Part shown: positions 16,669 to 24,792 of the stretch, piece after piece | How positions within the stretch are numbered: position 1 is the stretch's first letter | How the letters are laid out: the number at the start of each line of letters is the position of its first letter | Source: Parazoarcus communis SWub3 = DSM 12120 | GTDB lineage: Bacteria; Pseudomonadota; Gammaproteobacteria; Burkholderiales; Rhodocyclaceae | NCBI RefSeq assembly: GCF_003226565.1 | Contig: NZ_QKOE01000012.1 | Location: forward strand, 1-64,000 | Reading direction: 5' to 3' | DNA: 64,000 nucleotides | Position numbers and translations under genes: made by a program | Notes under the pieces: generated by a model | Database searches by the model: none | The model's input: only the letters and a program-made list of their open reading frames with translations | Told to the model about the DNA's origin: nothing

Positions 16669-18191
16669 CGACCCTGCGCCTGATCCTGGGCGACCAGTTG
16701 AACCCCCGGCACAGCTGGTTTGCCAGGCACCGCCCCGATGTGCTTTACGTGCTGATGGAGGTCCGTCAGGAGACCGATTATGTGTTGCATCACGCGCAGA
16801 AGATTCTGGCGGTCCTTGCCGCAATGCGCGACTTTGCCGGGCAGCTGACGGCAGCCGGCCATCGGGTGCATTACCTTGCCATCGACGATGCCGGCAACCG
16901 CCCGTCGATTCCGGCCAATCTGGATCTGTTGATCGCACATCATGGGGTCACCCGTTTCGAGTACCAGGCGCCGGATGAGTGGCGGCTCGACCAGCAGCTG
17001 AGCCGCTACGCCGGCACGCTGGGCATGCCCACCGCAATGGTGGATAGCGAGCACTTCCTCACCGGCCGGGACGATGCCGCCACCCTGTTTGCCAACCGTC
17101 GGCAGTGGCTGATGGAGCATTTCTACCGCCACATGCGCAGCCGCCACCAGGTGCTGCTGCAGGACGATGGCCGTCCCCTGGGTGGACAGTGGAACTTTGA
17201 CCATGACAACCGCCAGGCCTGGCCGGGCCTGCCGCACGAACCCGCCGACTGGCGCCGCGGGCATGACCACCGCGCGTTGTGGCAGCAGATACAGGCGGCG
17301 GGCGTGGCGAGTTTTGGCGAGCCCTGTGCCGACGACCTGCGCTGGCCCCTGAACCGGGCCGAGGCGCTGGAACACCTGGACGCGTTCGTCACCCAGGCAT
17401 TGCCGCATTTCGGCAGCTATCAGGATGCGCTCAGCTACCGTGCCACACGGCTGTTCCACTCACTGCTGTCGTTTGCCCTCAACACCAAGATGCTGCACCC
17501 GCGCGAGGTGATTGCCCGCGCCGAGGAAGCCTGCCGTGCCGGCGACGTGAGCTTGCCCGCCGCAGAGGGCTTCATCCGCCAGATACTGGGCTGGCGGGAA
17601 TATGTGCGTGGGGTGTATTGGGCCAACATGCCGGAATACGAGCAGTTGAACTTCTTCGACCATCGCCGCCCGCTGCCCGCCTGGTTCTGGAACGGGCAGA
17701 CGCGCATGCGCTGCCTGGCACACAGCATCGGCCAGTCGCTGGCGCAGGCCTATGCGCATCATATCCAGCGCCTGATGGTGATCGGCAACTTCGGCCTGCT
17801 GGCAGGGCTGGATCCGGCGGCGCTGCACCGCTGGTATCTGGGAGTGTATGTGGACGCCTTCGAGTGGGTGGAGCTGCCCAACACCCTGGGCATGAGTCAG
17901 TTTGCCGATGGCGGCCGGCTGGCGACCAAGCCTTATGTGTCGAGCGCCGCCTACATCGATCGCATGAGCGATTACTGCAAGGGCTGCCACTACGACAAAC
18001 GCGACCGTACCGGCCCGCGTGCCTGTCCATTCAATGCGCTGTACTGGGACTTCTTTCGCCGCCATCGCGCGCAGCTCGAAGGCCAGCACCGGCTGGCGAT
18101 GGTGTTCCGCCAGCTCGACCGCATGGATGCCGGCACCTTGTCCGCCATCGAGCACAAGGTGCGCAGCCTGCAGGATTTCGAGACGCTGTAG
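16665..18191 (+). CDS. FeS-containing prokaryotic photolyase (FeS-BCP/CryPro type)
   Basis: A 508-residue photolyase-related protein. The start MTTLRLILGDQLNPRHSWF is that of the FeS bacterial cryptochrome/photolyase group, whose Agrobacterium member PhrB repairs (6-4) photoproducts. The four cluster cysteines are present: one in MRCLAHSIGQ and three in CKGC followed after 12 residues by ACPFN, so a [4Fe-4S] cluster is expected beside FAD. The start at 16665 is fixed by the ATGA overlap with the DUF2256 gene. Together with the first gene the operon would cover both major UV lesions. Confidence 0.92.
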   Translation: MTTLRLILGDQLNPRHSWFARHRPDVLYVLMEVRQETDYVLHHAQKILAVLAAMRDFAGQLTAAGHRVHYLAIDDAGNRPSIPANLDLLIAHHGVTRFEYQAPDEWRLDQQLSRYAGTLGMPTAMVDSEHFLTGRDDAATLFANRRQWLMEHFYRHMRSRHQVLLQDDGRPLGGQWNFDHDNRQAWPGLPHEPADWRRGHDHRALWQQIQAAGVASFGEPCADDLRWPLNRAEALEHLDAFVTQALPHFGSYQDALSYRATRLFHSLLSFALNTKMLHPREVIARAEEACRAGDVSLPAAEGFIRQILGWREYVRGVYWANMPEYEQLNFFDHRRPLPAWFWNGQTRMRCLAHSIGQSLAQAYAHHIQRLMVIGNFGLLAGLDPAALHRWYLGVYVDAFEWVELPNTLGMSQFADGGRLATKPYVSSAAYIDRMSDYCKGCHYDKRDRTGPRACPFNALYWDFFRRHRAQLEGQHRLAMVFRQLDRMDAGTLSAIEHKVRSLQDFETL

Positions 18192-18200
18192 CGCGCCCTG

Positions 18201-19067
18201 TCAGCCCGCCGCCTCACCCCAGCGGCTGGAGCGCAAGGCCGCGGCAGCCGCCAGCACCCGCGCTTCAAGCAAGGCTTCGGTATCGTCATCGTCCACGGTC
18301 ACCGCACGGGCGGCGGCCAGTGCAGTGCTCAGGATGCGCCGCTTGGGGTAGCTCAGGCTGGCACGCCCCGGATAGGCGGAAAAGTCCGCCTCGCAAACCT
18401 GCATCAGGCTCTGGAAGTCGTCCTCGTCGACAAAGGCGCCGACCCGCTCGAGCAGCGCCACCAGCGAACCGGCCCGCATCTCGGACGCCCGATGCACGCG
18501 CTCGAACTCGGCCAGCACCAGCCCCGCCAGACGCAGAAAACGCTGCGGCAACGCAAACCGGGCACACATCGCCTCGATGCGGGGTAGCGCGCGGTCGTGG
18601 TGACGGTAATGGGATGGCAGATGCTCGGGCGGCGAATCCGCCTTGCCAACGTTGGCGACCAGTGCGGCAAAGCGCAGGTCCAGTGGCGCGCGCCGCCGCG
18701 CCAGCTCATCCACCCAGCGCAGCTGATGTTCGCCGATGTCGACTGTCGGTGGATCATCGGCACTTTGCGGTACTCCGAACAAGGCATCCAGCTCGGGCAG
18801 CACCACGGCCAGCCCGCCACAGGCACGCAGCGCCTGCAGCATGCGGGACGGCACCGCCTCGCTCAGCCCGCGGGCCAGTTCGTGCCACACCGCCGCACCG
18901 GACAGGGTGTCGAGCTCGCCGGCATCGACCCGCATCCGCATCATCAGCAGGGTTTCCGGGTCAATCCCGCCCTCACTCGCTGCGGCCATGGCCGCCAGGC
19001 GCAACACGCTGGAAGCCGGCATGCCGATGACCTGGCCAAAGACGACCGAAGCGGAAGAACGCGTCAT
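18201..19067 (-). CDS. Stand-alone CCA-adding-enzyme C-terminal-like protein, HD motif lost
   Basis: A 288-residue protein that matches the C-terminal two-thirds of the multifunctional CCA protein: GELDTLSGAAVWHELARGL, SRMLQALRACGGLAVVLPEL and DALFGVPQ are characteristic. The N-terminal nucleotidyltransferase head with its GD/DD catalytic residues is missing. In CCA proteins the HD domain reads ALVHDLGKG; here it reads ALVANVGKA, so both metal-binding residues of the HD pair are replaced. Neither CCA addition nor HD phosphohydrolase activity is expected. The protein could be an RNA-binding or regulatory derivative, or a decaying gene. Start at 19067 is chosen at MTRSSASVVFG; an upstream extension is low-complexity. 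It is convergent with the photolyase operon. Confidence 0.7.
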   Translation of the reverse strand: MTRSSASVVFGQVIGMPASSVLRLAAMAAASEGGIDPETLLMMRMRVDAGELDTLSGAAVWHELARGLSEAVPSRMLQALRACGGLAVVLPELDALFGVPQSADDPPTVDIGEHQLRWVDELARRRAPLDLRFAALVANVGKADSPPEHLPSHYRHHDRALPRIEAMCARFALPQRFLRLAGLVLAEFERVHRASEMRAGSLVALLERVGAFVDEDDFQSLMQVCEADFSAYPGRASLSYPKRRILSTALAAARAVTVDDDDTEALLEARVLAAAAALRSSRWGEAAG

Positions 19068-19189
19068 GATCTGCACCCAAATGCACGAAGATAGGCCAAA
19101 CCGGCAGCAGGAAGCATGCCATTGCCGGATCGCGCCCAAGGCGGCCGCGCATGCACCGTAAAAGTGCCGGCATGCGACAAAACCCGACA

Positions 19190-19216
19190 ATTACCCGACT
19201 GTTCGTGTCGGGTAAT
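19190..19216. promoter_or_regulatory. 27-bp dyad upstream of bacterioferritin genes
   Basis: ATTACCCGAC and GTCGGGTAAT are exact reverse complements around TGTTCGT. A further ACCCGAC lies immediately upstream at 19183-19188. The dyad is in the divergent promoter region of the CCA-like and bacterioferritin genes and has no T run, so I read it as an operator rather than a terminator. It does not look like a Fur box. Confidence 0.5.
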
Positions 19217-19306
19217 CGTTCGCATTAACCAAATGCGCCGGAAACATTGATTTTTGGGGCTTTGCGTGCGATTTTGAAAGCACTGGAACACCCTTGCGAG
19301 ATGGCC

Positions 19307-19792
19307 ATGAAAGGCGACAAGAAAATCATCGATATCCTCAACGATCTGCTCACCGGCGAACTGACTGCGGTGGATCAATACCTGATCCATGGCGAGATGT
19401 ACGCCGACTTCGGCCTCAATCACCTGGCCGAAAAAGCCCTGCACGAATCAGACCACGAGCGCCAGCACGCCCGCGCGCTGATCCAGCGCATCCTGTTCCT
19501 GGAAGGCACGCCCAACCTGGCCAAGCGCGAGGCGCTCAATGTCGGCAAGGATGTGGTCGCAATGCTGAAGGCCGACCTCGAGGTCGAGTACAAGGTCGTC
19601 GGCGAGCTCAAGAAGGCCATGGCAGCCTGTGAGAAAGCCAAGGACTATGTCACCCGCGACATGCTCGGTGTTCAGCTTGAAGACACCGAAATGGATCACG
19701 CCTACTACCTTGAAAAGCAGCTGCGCCTGATCGAACTGGTCGGTCTGCAGAACTACCAGCAGAGCCAGATGGGCTCGGGCAACCCGGCTTGA
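19307..19792 (+). CDS. bfr: Bacterioferritin ferroxidase-type subunit
   Basis: A 161-residue ferritin-like four-helix protein. The di-iron ferroxidase ligands are kept: Glu in GELTAVDQY, Glu and His in DHERQHAR, Glu in DLEVEYK, and Glu and His in [11 protein letters not shown]. The heme-ligand Met, normally in EMKHAD, is replaced by Arg (ERQHAR). This subunit should oxidise and store iron but cannot bind inter-subunit heme by itself. It is 10 bp upstream of a complementary subunit, an arrangement known from two-subunit bacterioferritins such as those of Pseudomonas and Magnetospirillum. Start MKGDKK is the family start; an ATG two codons upstream (19301) is an alternative. Confidence 0.9.
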   Translation: MKGDKKIIDILNDLLTGELTAVDQYLIHGEMYADFGLNHLAEKALHESDHERQHARALIQRILFLEGTPNLAKREALNVGKDVVAMLKADLEVEYKVVGELKKAMAACEKAKDYVTRDMLGVQLEDTEMDHAYYLEKQLRLIELVGLQNYQQSQMGSGNPA

Positions 19793-19802
19793 GGATCGAC
19801 AC

Positions 19803-20285
19803 ATGAAAGGCGACAAGAAAGTCATCGAGGCCCTGAACAAGGTCCTGAAGAACGAGCTGACCTCGATCAACCAGTACTTCCTGCATGCCCGCATGTTCCG
19901 TAACTGGGGCCTGGAAAAGCTCAACGACTACCAGTACAAGCAGTCGATCCGGGTGATGAAGGAAGCCGACGAACTGATCGAGCGCATCCTCTTCCTCGAA
20001 GGCCTGCCCAACCTGCAGAACCTGGGCAAGCTGATGATCGGCGAAGACGTGGTCGAGTGCCTGAAGTGTGACCTGAAGTACGAGCGCGAGATCCAGCACC
20101 CGCTGCTGGTCGAGACCATCGCGCTGTGCGAGGAAGTGCAGGACTACGTCAGCCGCGACCTGCTCGAAGACCTGCTGGAACACTGCGAAGAAGCCATCGA
20201 CTGGCTGGAAACCCAGCAGACCCTCATCGACAGCGTCACCCTGCCCAACTATCTGCAGTCGCACATGGAGCCGGGCGAAGGCTGA
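19803..20285 (+). CDS. bfr: Bacterioferritin heme-binding-type subunit
   Basis: A 160-residue bacterioferritin. It keeps the heme-ligand Met (RVMKEAD, equivalent to EMKHAD) but has lost ferroxidase ligands: the Glu before Met is Val, the following His is Glu, and near the C-terminus the DEEGH pattern is HCEEA, with no His. It should therefore bind heme but not form a di-iron centre. It complements the upstream subunit and probably co-assembles with it into a 24-mer shell for iron storage. A GAGGAT-type site precedes the ATG. A hairpin follows the gene. Confidence 0.92.
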   Translation: MKGDKKVIEALNKVLKNELTSINQYFLHARMFRNWGLEKLNDYQYKQSIRVMKEADELIERILFLEGLPNLQNLGKLMIGEDVVECLKCDLKYEREIQHPLLVETIALCEEVQDYVSRDLLEDLLEHCEEAIDWLETQQTLIDSVTLPNYLQSHMEPGEG

Positions 20286-20332
20286 CCGCCGCCCCGGGCG
20301 CCCTGCCGCGCCCGTAACGCTTCACGCCCCAC

Positions 20333-20370
20333 ACGGGCCGGCACCGGCATCAAACCGGCCGCCGGCCCGT
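20333..20370. terminator. GC-rich hairpin between convergent genes
   Basis: ACGGGCCGGC and GCCGGCCCGT form a perfect 10-bp stem with an 18-base loop that can pair further. It lies between the bacterioferritin stop and the convergent 19-residue ORF, so it could serve both directions. There is no T run, so termination by this element alone is uncertain. Confidence 0.5.
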
Positions 20371-20372
20371 GA

Positions 20373-20432
20373 TCATTTACGCAGTGGGCACTTCTTGCAG
20401 CGGGGCTTTTTCTTGCAGCATTTCTTGCTCAT
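20373..20432 (-). CDS. 19-residue Lys/Cys-rich ORF
   Basis: This tiny frame encodes MSKKCCKKKPRCKKCPLRK: nine Lys, four Cys and two Arg in 19 residues, beginning with ATG and ending with TGA. Such composition is very unlikely in random GC-rich DNA, and the CC...C..C spacing suggests a metal- or nucleic-acid-binding peptide. The codons AAG/AAA and TGC give an AT-richer patch than the surroundings. It lies between the bacterioferritin hairpin and the 176-residue protein gene. No family can be assigned; whether it is translated is not shown by the sequence. Confidence 0.5.
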   Translation of the reverse strand: MSKKCCKKKPRCKKCPLRK

Positions 20433-20469
20433 GGCAATGCTCCGGTGTGTCTTGATCAGGTTGATCGAA

Positions 20470-21000
20470 TCACAAACCAAACCGGGCGACCAACGCAGCC
20501 CGGGTGGCCGCCTCGAGCGGACAGCCGCGCCAGTAGGCCGCAGCCGTCTTCCCCTCCATCAGGCAGGCAAACAGCGCCTCGTCAGCCGGCGCTCCATCCG
20601 CCCCGACGCACTCATCCAGAAACGCCGCCAGATCGCGGTCGTCGAGCACGCCGATGCCGGGTCCGGCAAGCAACAACACCGACCCCTCATCATCGACCCA
20701 CACCGCCTCGACCGGACCGGCGGCCTGGCCGGTGTGGGCCAGCAGGTCGCCGCCTTCGCCCAGACGCCAGACCCAGGGGGTGTATTCCAGGTCCACAAAA
20801 ACCTGCTGCGGCCCGTTCTGCACCCGCCAGCGTCCACAACCATCAGGGCCATAGTTGGCGTTGATGAAGCGGATCAGACCCTCGTGGCGCACCAACTCAC
20901 CCTTGAGTCGCCATCCACCACGGCGGTCGAGCGACAACCAGCCGTGGCAGTCGGGCACATCGGGCCAGGCAGTCTGGGCAAGCGGGGCGGTTTGGGTCAT
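20470..21000 (-). CDS. Conserved hypothetical protein, DUF2946-unrelated, 176 residues
   Basis: A 176-residue soluble protein with no signal peptide or membrane helix. It contains CHGWLSLDRRGGWRL, LIRFINANYG followed by GRWRVQNGPQQVFVDLEYTPW, and a C-terminal CLMEGKTAAAYWRG. The pattern of Trp, Gly and Tyr is typical of a small beta-rich domain found in proteobacterial genomes as a hypothetical protein; I cannot name a function. It stands alone on the minus strand, 71 bp upstream of the etfA 3' end, and probably has its own promoter. Confidence 0.65.
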   Translation of the reverse strand: MTQTAPLAQTAWPDVPDCHGWLSLDRRGGWRLKGELVRHEGLIRFINANYGPDGCGRWRVQNGPQQVFVDLEYTPWVWRLGEGGDLLAHTGQAAGPVEAVWVDDEGSVLLLAGPGIGVLDDRDLAAFLDECVGADGAPADEALFACLMEGKTAAAYWRGCPLEAATRAALVARFGL

Positions 21001-21071
21001 GGCAGCAGGCAGGGGGATGGACTGCCCGCATGCTACCTCAGCCCCCGCTTGCCGCGCAGGCGCTTGGGCGC

Positions 21072-22001
21072 TCAGGCTGCCTGAGCCAGCGCCGGTACCA
21101 GTTCGAACAGGTCACCCACCAGCCCGTAGTCGGCCACCTGGAAGATCGGCGCTTCCGGGTCCTTGTTGATCGCCACGATCACCTTGGAATCCTTCATGCC
21201 CGCCAGGTGCTGGATGGCCCCGGAGATGCCCACCGCGATGTACAGCTGCGGCGCAACGATCTTGCCGGTCTGGCCCACCTGGTAGTCGTTGGGTACATAG
21301 CCCGCATCGACCGCGGCCCGGCTGGCACCGAGCGCGGCGCCCAGCTTGTCGGCCAGCGGCTCGAGCAGGGCGTGGTAGTTCTCGCCGCTGCCCACGCCAC
21401 GACCACCGGACACGATGATCCTGGCCGCGCCCAGTTCGGGGCGGGCGCTCTTGGTGATCTCGCGACCGACCAGCGCCGACAGGCCCAGGTCGGCGGCTGC
21501 CGGGATCGCTTCGACCGCAGCGGCACCGCCCTCGCCCGCCGCTTCGAAGGCGGTGCTGCGCACGGTGATGACCTTGATCGGGTCGGCGCTCCTGACCGTG
21601 GCCAGCGCGTTGCCGGCGTAGATCGGGCGCACGAAGGTGTCGGCCGCCTCAATGCCGACGATGTCGCTGATCTGCGCCACATCCAGCTGCGCCGCCACCC
21701 GCGGCAGCATGTTCTTGCCTGCGCTGCTGGCCGGGGCCAGCACGTGGCTGTAGTCGCGGGCCAGACCCTTGACCAGTTCGGCCACGTTCTCGGCGCCTTG
21801 CGCTTCGTAGTGCGCGGCGTCCGCCACCAGGACCTTGGTCACCCCGGCCACCTTGGCGGCGGCCTGGGCCGCTGCGGCGCAGCCGGCACCGGCGATCAGG
21901 ACGTGGACGTCGGCACCGAGCTTGAGCGCGGCGGTGACGGTGTTGAGCGTGGCCGCCTTCAGGTTCTGGTTGTCGTGTTCGGCAATGACGAGAATCGGCA
22001 T
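21072..22001 (-). CDS. etfA: Electron transfer flavoprotein alpha subunit
   Basis: A 309-residue EtfA. It starts [19 protein letters not shown] and has the C-terminal FAD-binding segment VVSGGRGVG-type ([15 protein letters not shown]), [20 protein letters not shown] and [18 protein letters not shown]. With EtfB it forms the heterodimer that carries electrons from acyl-CoA dehydrogenases to EtfQO and ubiquinone. The gene follows etfB by 2 bp. Glutaryl-CoA dehydrogenase encoded at 44159 is a plausible electron donor in this organism. Confidence 0.97.
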   Translation of the reverse strand: MPILVIAEHDNQNLKAATLNTVTAALKLGADVHVLIAGAGCAAAAQAAAKVAGVTKVLVADAAHYEAQGAENVAELVKGLARDYSHVLAPASSAGKNMLPRVAAQLDVAQISDIVGIEAADTFVRPIYAGNALATVRSADPIKVITVRSTAFEAAGEGGAAAVEAIPAAADLGLSALVGREITKSARPELGAARIIVSGGRGVGSGENYHALLEPLADKLGAALGASRAAVDAGYVPNDYQVGQTGKIVAPQLYIAVGISGAIQHLAGMKDSKVIVAINKDPEAPIFQVADYGLVGDLFELVPALAQAA

Positions 22002-22003
22002 GA

Positions 22004-22753
22004 TCAGAGCACCTTTGCTTCGTTCTTGAGTTTGTCGACCAGCTGGGCCACATCGGCCACCCGCACCCCGGCGCTGCGCTTGGGCGGCTCGGCAACCTTC
22101 AGCGTGCTCAGCCGCGGGGCCACATCCACGCCCAGCTCGGCCGGCTTGACGGTGTCCAGCGGCTTCTTCTTGGCCTTCATGATGTTGGGCAGCGTCGCGT
22201 AGCGCGGCTCGTTCAGGCGCAGGTCGGTGGTGACCACCGCCGGCAGCTGGATCGACAGCGTCTCCAGCCCGCCGTCGATCTCGCGCATGACGCTGGCCTT
22301 GCCATCAGACAGGGTCAGCTTCGACGCAAAGGTGGCCTGCGGCCAGCCCGCCAGCGCCGCCAGCATCTGCCCGGTCTGGTTGGCGTCGTCGTCGATCGCC
22401 TGCTTGCCGCAGATCACCAGCGTCGGGCCTTCCTTGTCGGCCACCGCCTTCAGCAGCTTGGCCACCGCCAGCGGCTGCAACTCGACATCCGTCTCCACCA
22501 GAATGCCGCGGTCCGCGCCGATCGCCATCGCCGCTCGCAGCGTCTCCTGGCACGCGGCCACGCCGCAGCTCACCGCCACCACCTCGGTGGCCACCCCCGC
22601 TTCCTTCAGGCGCACGGCTTCTTCCACCGCGATCTCGTCGAACGGGTTCATGCTCATCTTCACGTTGGCAATATCCACGCCGCTACCGTCCGCTTTCACG
22701 CGAACCTTCACGTTGTAATCCACCACGCGTTTGACCGGGACCAGAATCTTCAA
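22004..22753 (-). CDS. etfB: Electron transfer flavoprotein beta subunit
   Basis: A 249-residue Etf[20 protein letters not shown] at the N-terminus, [19 protein letters not shown], and the signature-like [22 protein letters not shown]. It binds AMP and pairs with EtfA. The start is TTG at 22753, preceded by GGAGAG at good spacing; a TTG five codons upstream (22768) would bury that site. The 249-residue length agrees with the family. The gene probably begins a two-gene transcript with etfA. Confidence 0.95.
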   Translation of the reverse strand: MKILVPVKRVVDYNVKVRVKADGSGVDIANVKMSMNPFDEIAVEEAVRLKEAGVATEVVAVSCGVAACQETLRAAMAIGADRGILVETDVELQPLAVAKLLKAVADKEGPTLVICGKQAIDDDANQTGQMLAALAGWPQATFASKLTLSDGKASVMREIDGGLETLSIQLPAVVTTDLRLNEPRYATLPNIMKAKKKPLDTVKPAELGVDVAPRLSTLKVAEPPKRSAGVRVADVAQLVDKLKNEAKVL

Positions 22754-22822
22754 TGCAGTGCTCTCCAAGGGGAAATTGATGCCGCCGGCCGCCCCGGGGC
22801 GGCACAGCAGCCAAGCCGGATT

Positions 22823-23599
22823 CTACTTCTCGACGAAGGCACGCTCGATCACATAGTCTCCACGTTCGCCCTGGCGCGGACTGATGCGGAAACCACGAGC
22901 GTCAAGCAGCTTGCAGGTGTCGGCCAGCATCGCCGGACTGCCGCAGATCATGGCGCGGTCGTGCGCGGCGTCGAGCGCAGCCAGGCCAAGGTCGGCACAC
23001 AGCTTGCCGGAATCGAGCAGATCGGTCAGCCGCCCCTGATTGCGGAAGGGCTCGCGGGTCACCGTCGGGTAGTAAAGCAGCTTCTCGCTGACCACCTCAC
23101 CAAGGAATTCGTCCTGCGGCAGCTGACGCTCGATGTAATCCACATAGGCCAGCTCGCTGACCTGGCGTACGCCATGCACCAGCACCACGCGTTCGAAGCG
23201 CTCGTACGTGTCCGGATCGCGGATGATGCTGAGAAAGGGCGCCAGCCCGGTGCCGGTGGCCAGCAGGAAGAGATTGCGGCCGTCGTTGAGATCGTCGATG
23301 ACCAGGGTGCCCACCGGCTTGCTGCCAACGATCAGCTCGTCCCCCGGCTGCAGGTGCTGCAAGCGCGAGGTGAGCGGGCCATCGGGCACCTTGATGCTGA
23401 AGAACTCCAGGTGTTCGTCATAGTTTGCACTGGCGATGCTATAGGCGCGCAGCAGCGGTTTGCCGTCGTCGGGCAGGCCGATCATGACGAAATGGCCATT
23501 GCGGAAGCGCAGCCCGGGGTTACGCGAGGTCCGGAAGCTGAACAGCGATTCGTTCCAGTGATGCACGTGCAGGACACGTTCGACCGAAAGATTGCTCAT
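22823..23599 (-). CDS. fpr: Ferredoxin-NADP reductase
   Basis: A 258-residue FAD enzyme that moves electrons between NADPH and ferredoxin or flavodoxin. It has the FAD-binding RAYSIAS motif (LLRAYSIASANYDEHLEFF), the glycine-rich NADP segment LLATGTGLAPFLSII, MICGSPAMLADTCKLL, and a terminal aromatic-poor tail ending AFVEK as in the bacterial Fpr group. It is the last gene of the minus-strand operon that also encodes two ferredoxins and a flavoprotein, so it is the likely link between NADPH and those ferredoxins. Confidence 0.93.
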   Translation of the reverse strand: MSNLSVERVLHVHHWNESLFSFRTSRNPGLRFRNGHFVMIGLPDDGKPLLRAYSIASANYDEHLEFFSIKVPDGPLTSRLQHLQPGDELIVGSKPVGTLVIDDLNDGRNLFLLATGTGLAPFLSIIRDPDTYERFERVVLVHGVRQVSELAYVDYIERQLPQDEFLGEVVSEKLLYYPTVTREPFRNQGRLTDLLDSGKLCADLGLAALDAAHDRAMICGSPAMLADTCKLLDARGFRISPRQGERGDYVIERAFVEK

Positions 23600-23617
23600 G
23601 ATGAAAGCCTCATGTTG

Positions 23618-23926
23618 TCAGGCGGACTCGTCGCCGAGTTCGCGCAGATATGTCCAGGGATAGATGCCGCGTTCATGGCCGTCGGCAAACACCAGGTTGA
23701 GCCCCTTGTCCGCCACCGGCCGGATGGCGGACAGCGCCGCCGGTGGGTCGGGCAGCTGGCCGCTGCGCTGACGCTGGGTACAGGCTGCACAGCGGCAGCG
23801 CTGGCGAAGGTCGCCGTGGCGCAGCGAGCTGATCGCACCATCGTCCCACTCGATGACCAGCAAACCGGAGACGCGCCGGTCGGTGATGTGCACCGGCACG
23901 CAGGAGGCGGCGAGAACGGCACTCAT
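23618..23926 (-). CDS. DUF971 (GBBH-like N-terminal) protein
   Basis: A 102-residue protein of the DUF971 family: residues SGLLVIEWDDGAISSL, the Cys-containing RCRCAACTQRQRSGQ and GHERGIYPWTYLREL follow the family consensus. Relatives form the N-terminal domain of gamma-butyrobetaine hydroxylase, bind zinc, or stand alone near Fe-S assembly genes. The ATG overlaps the stop of the ATP-binding gene by one base (TGATG), so it belongs to the same operon as the transporter and redox genes. Its role here is unknown; Fe-S or metal-related maturation is a guess. Confidence 0.85.
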   Translation of the reverse strand: MSAVLAASCVPVHITDRRVSGLLVIEWDDGAISSLRHGDLRQRCRCAACTQRQRSGQLPDPPAALSAIRPVADKGLNLVFADGHERGIYPWTYLRELGDESA

Positions 23927-24792
23927 CACAGCGCCCCCACACCCTGTTCGCCCAGGTGCCAGTCCTGCCCCAGGCCGCCCTCCTTCAGTTCGCCGCCCAT
24001 GGCCGCCAGGCTCTCCTCGCGGATCAGCGCCTTCAACTGCCGGTGCAGGGCCATGAAGGTGGGCGACGAGGTCATCTCGGCCGTGCGCGGCCGCGGCAGC
24101 GGGATGGGGATCTCCGCCTTGATCCGTCCGGGACGCGCGGTCATCACATAGACCTTGTCGGACAGAAAGATGGATTCCTCGATGTCGTGGGTGATGAACA
24201 GCACCGACAGGCGCAGTTGCTGCCACATGTTGGTGAGGATCTCCTGCATCACCACCCGGGTCTGGGCATCGAGCGCACCGAAAGGCTCGTCCATCAGCAA
24301 CACCTGCGGACCGGTGGCCAGCGCGCGGACGATGCCGACACGCTGCTTCATGCCGCCGGAAAGCTGGTCGGGATAATGGTTCTCGAACGACAGCAGCCCC
24401 GCCAGCCCGAGCAGGGTGCGCGCCCGCGACTCGCGCTCGGCACGCCCCATACCCTGCATCTTGAGCCCGAACTCGACGTTCTCGCGCACTTTCAACCACG
24501 GAAACAGCGAGTACTGCTGGAACACCACGCCACGGTCGGCACCGGGGCCGCTGATCGGCAACCCGTCCACGCGCGCCTCACCCGCACTGGGTTTGAGGAA
24601 GCCGGCGACGATATTGAGCAGGGTGGATTTGCCGCAGCCCGAGGGCCCCACCACCGAGACGAACTCTCCCGGCTTCACGTCCAGCGTGACGCCGCGTACC
24701 GCATCCAGCGCCGCGCCGTTCTGGGTGAAGCTGACCCGGATGTCGCGCAGGTCGATATGGCCCTTGGCCGCCTTCGCTTCGCTTGCCATCAT
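23926..24792 (-). CDS. ABC transporter ATP-binding protein (nitrate/sulfonate/taurine type)
   Basis: A 288-residue ATPase. It has Walker A GPSGCGKST, the Q-loop VFQQYSLFPWLKVRENV, the signature LSGGMKQRVGIVRAL, Walker B VLLMDEPFGALD and the H-loop FITHDIEESIFLSD. These fit the TauB/SsuB/NrtD group. A C-terminal tail of about 40 residues after the core is longer than in SsuB. AAGGAG precedes the ATG at 24792, which overlaps the permease stop. It energises the permease encoded just upstream. The substrate is not identified. Confidence 0.92.
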   Translation of the reverse strand: MMASEAKAAKGHIDLRDIRVSFTQNGAALDAVRGVTLDVKPGEFVSVVGPSGCGKSTLLNIVAGFLKPSAGEARVDGLPISGPGADRGVVFQQYSLFPWLKVRENVEFGLKMQGMGRAERESRARTLLGLAGLLSFENHYPDQLSGGMKQRVGIVRALATGPQVLLMDEPFGALDAQTRVVMQEILTNMWQQLRLSVLFITHDIEESIFLSDKVYVMTARPGRIKAEIPIPLPRPRTAEMTSSPTFMALHRQLKALIREESLAAMGGELKEGGLGQDWHLGEQGVGAL

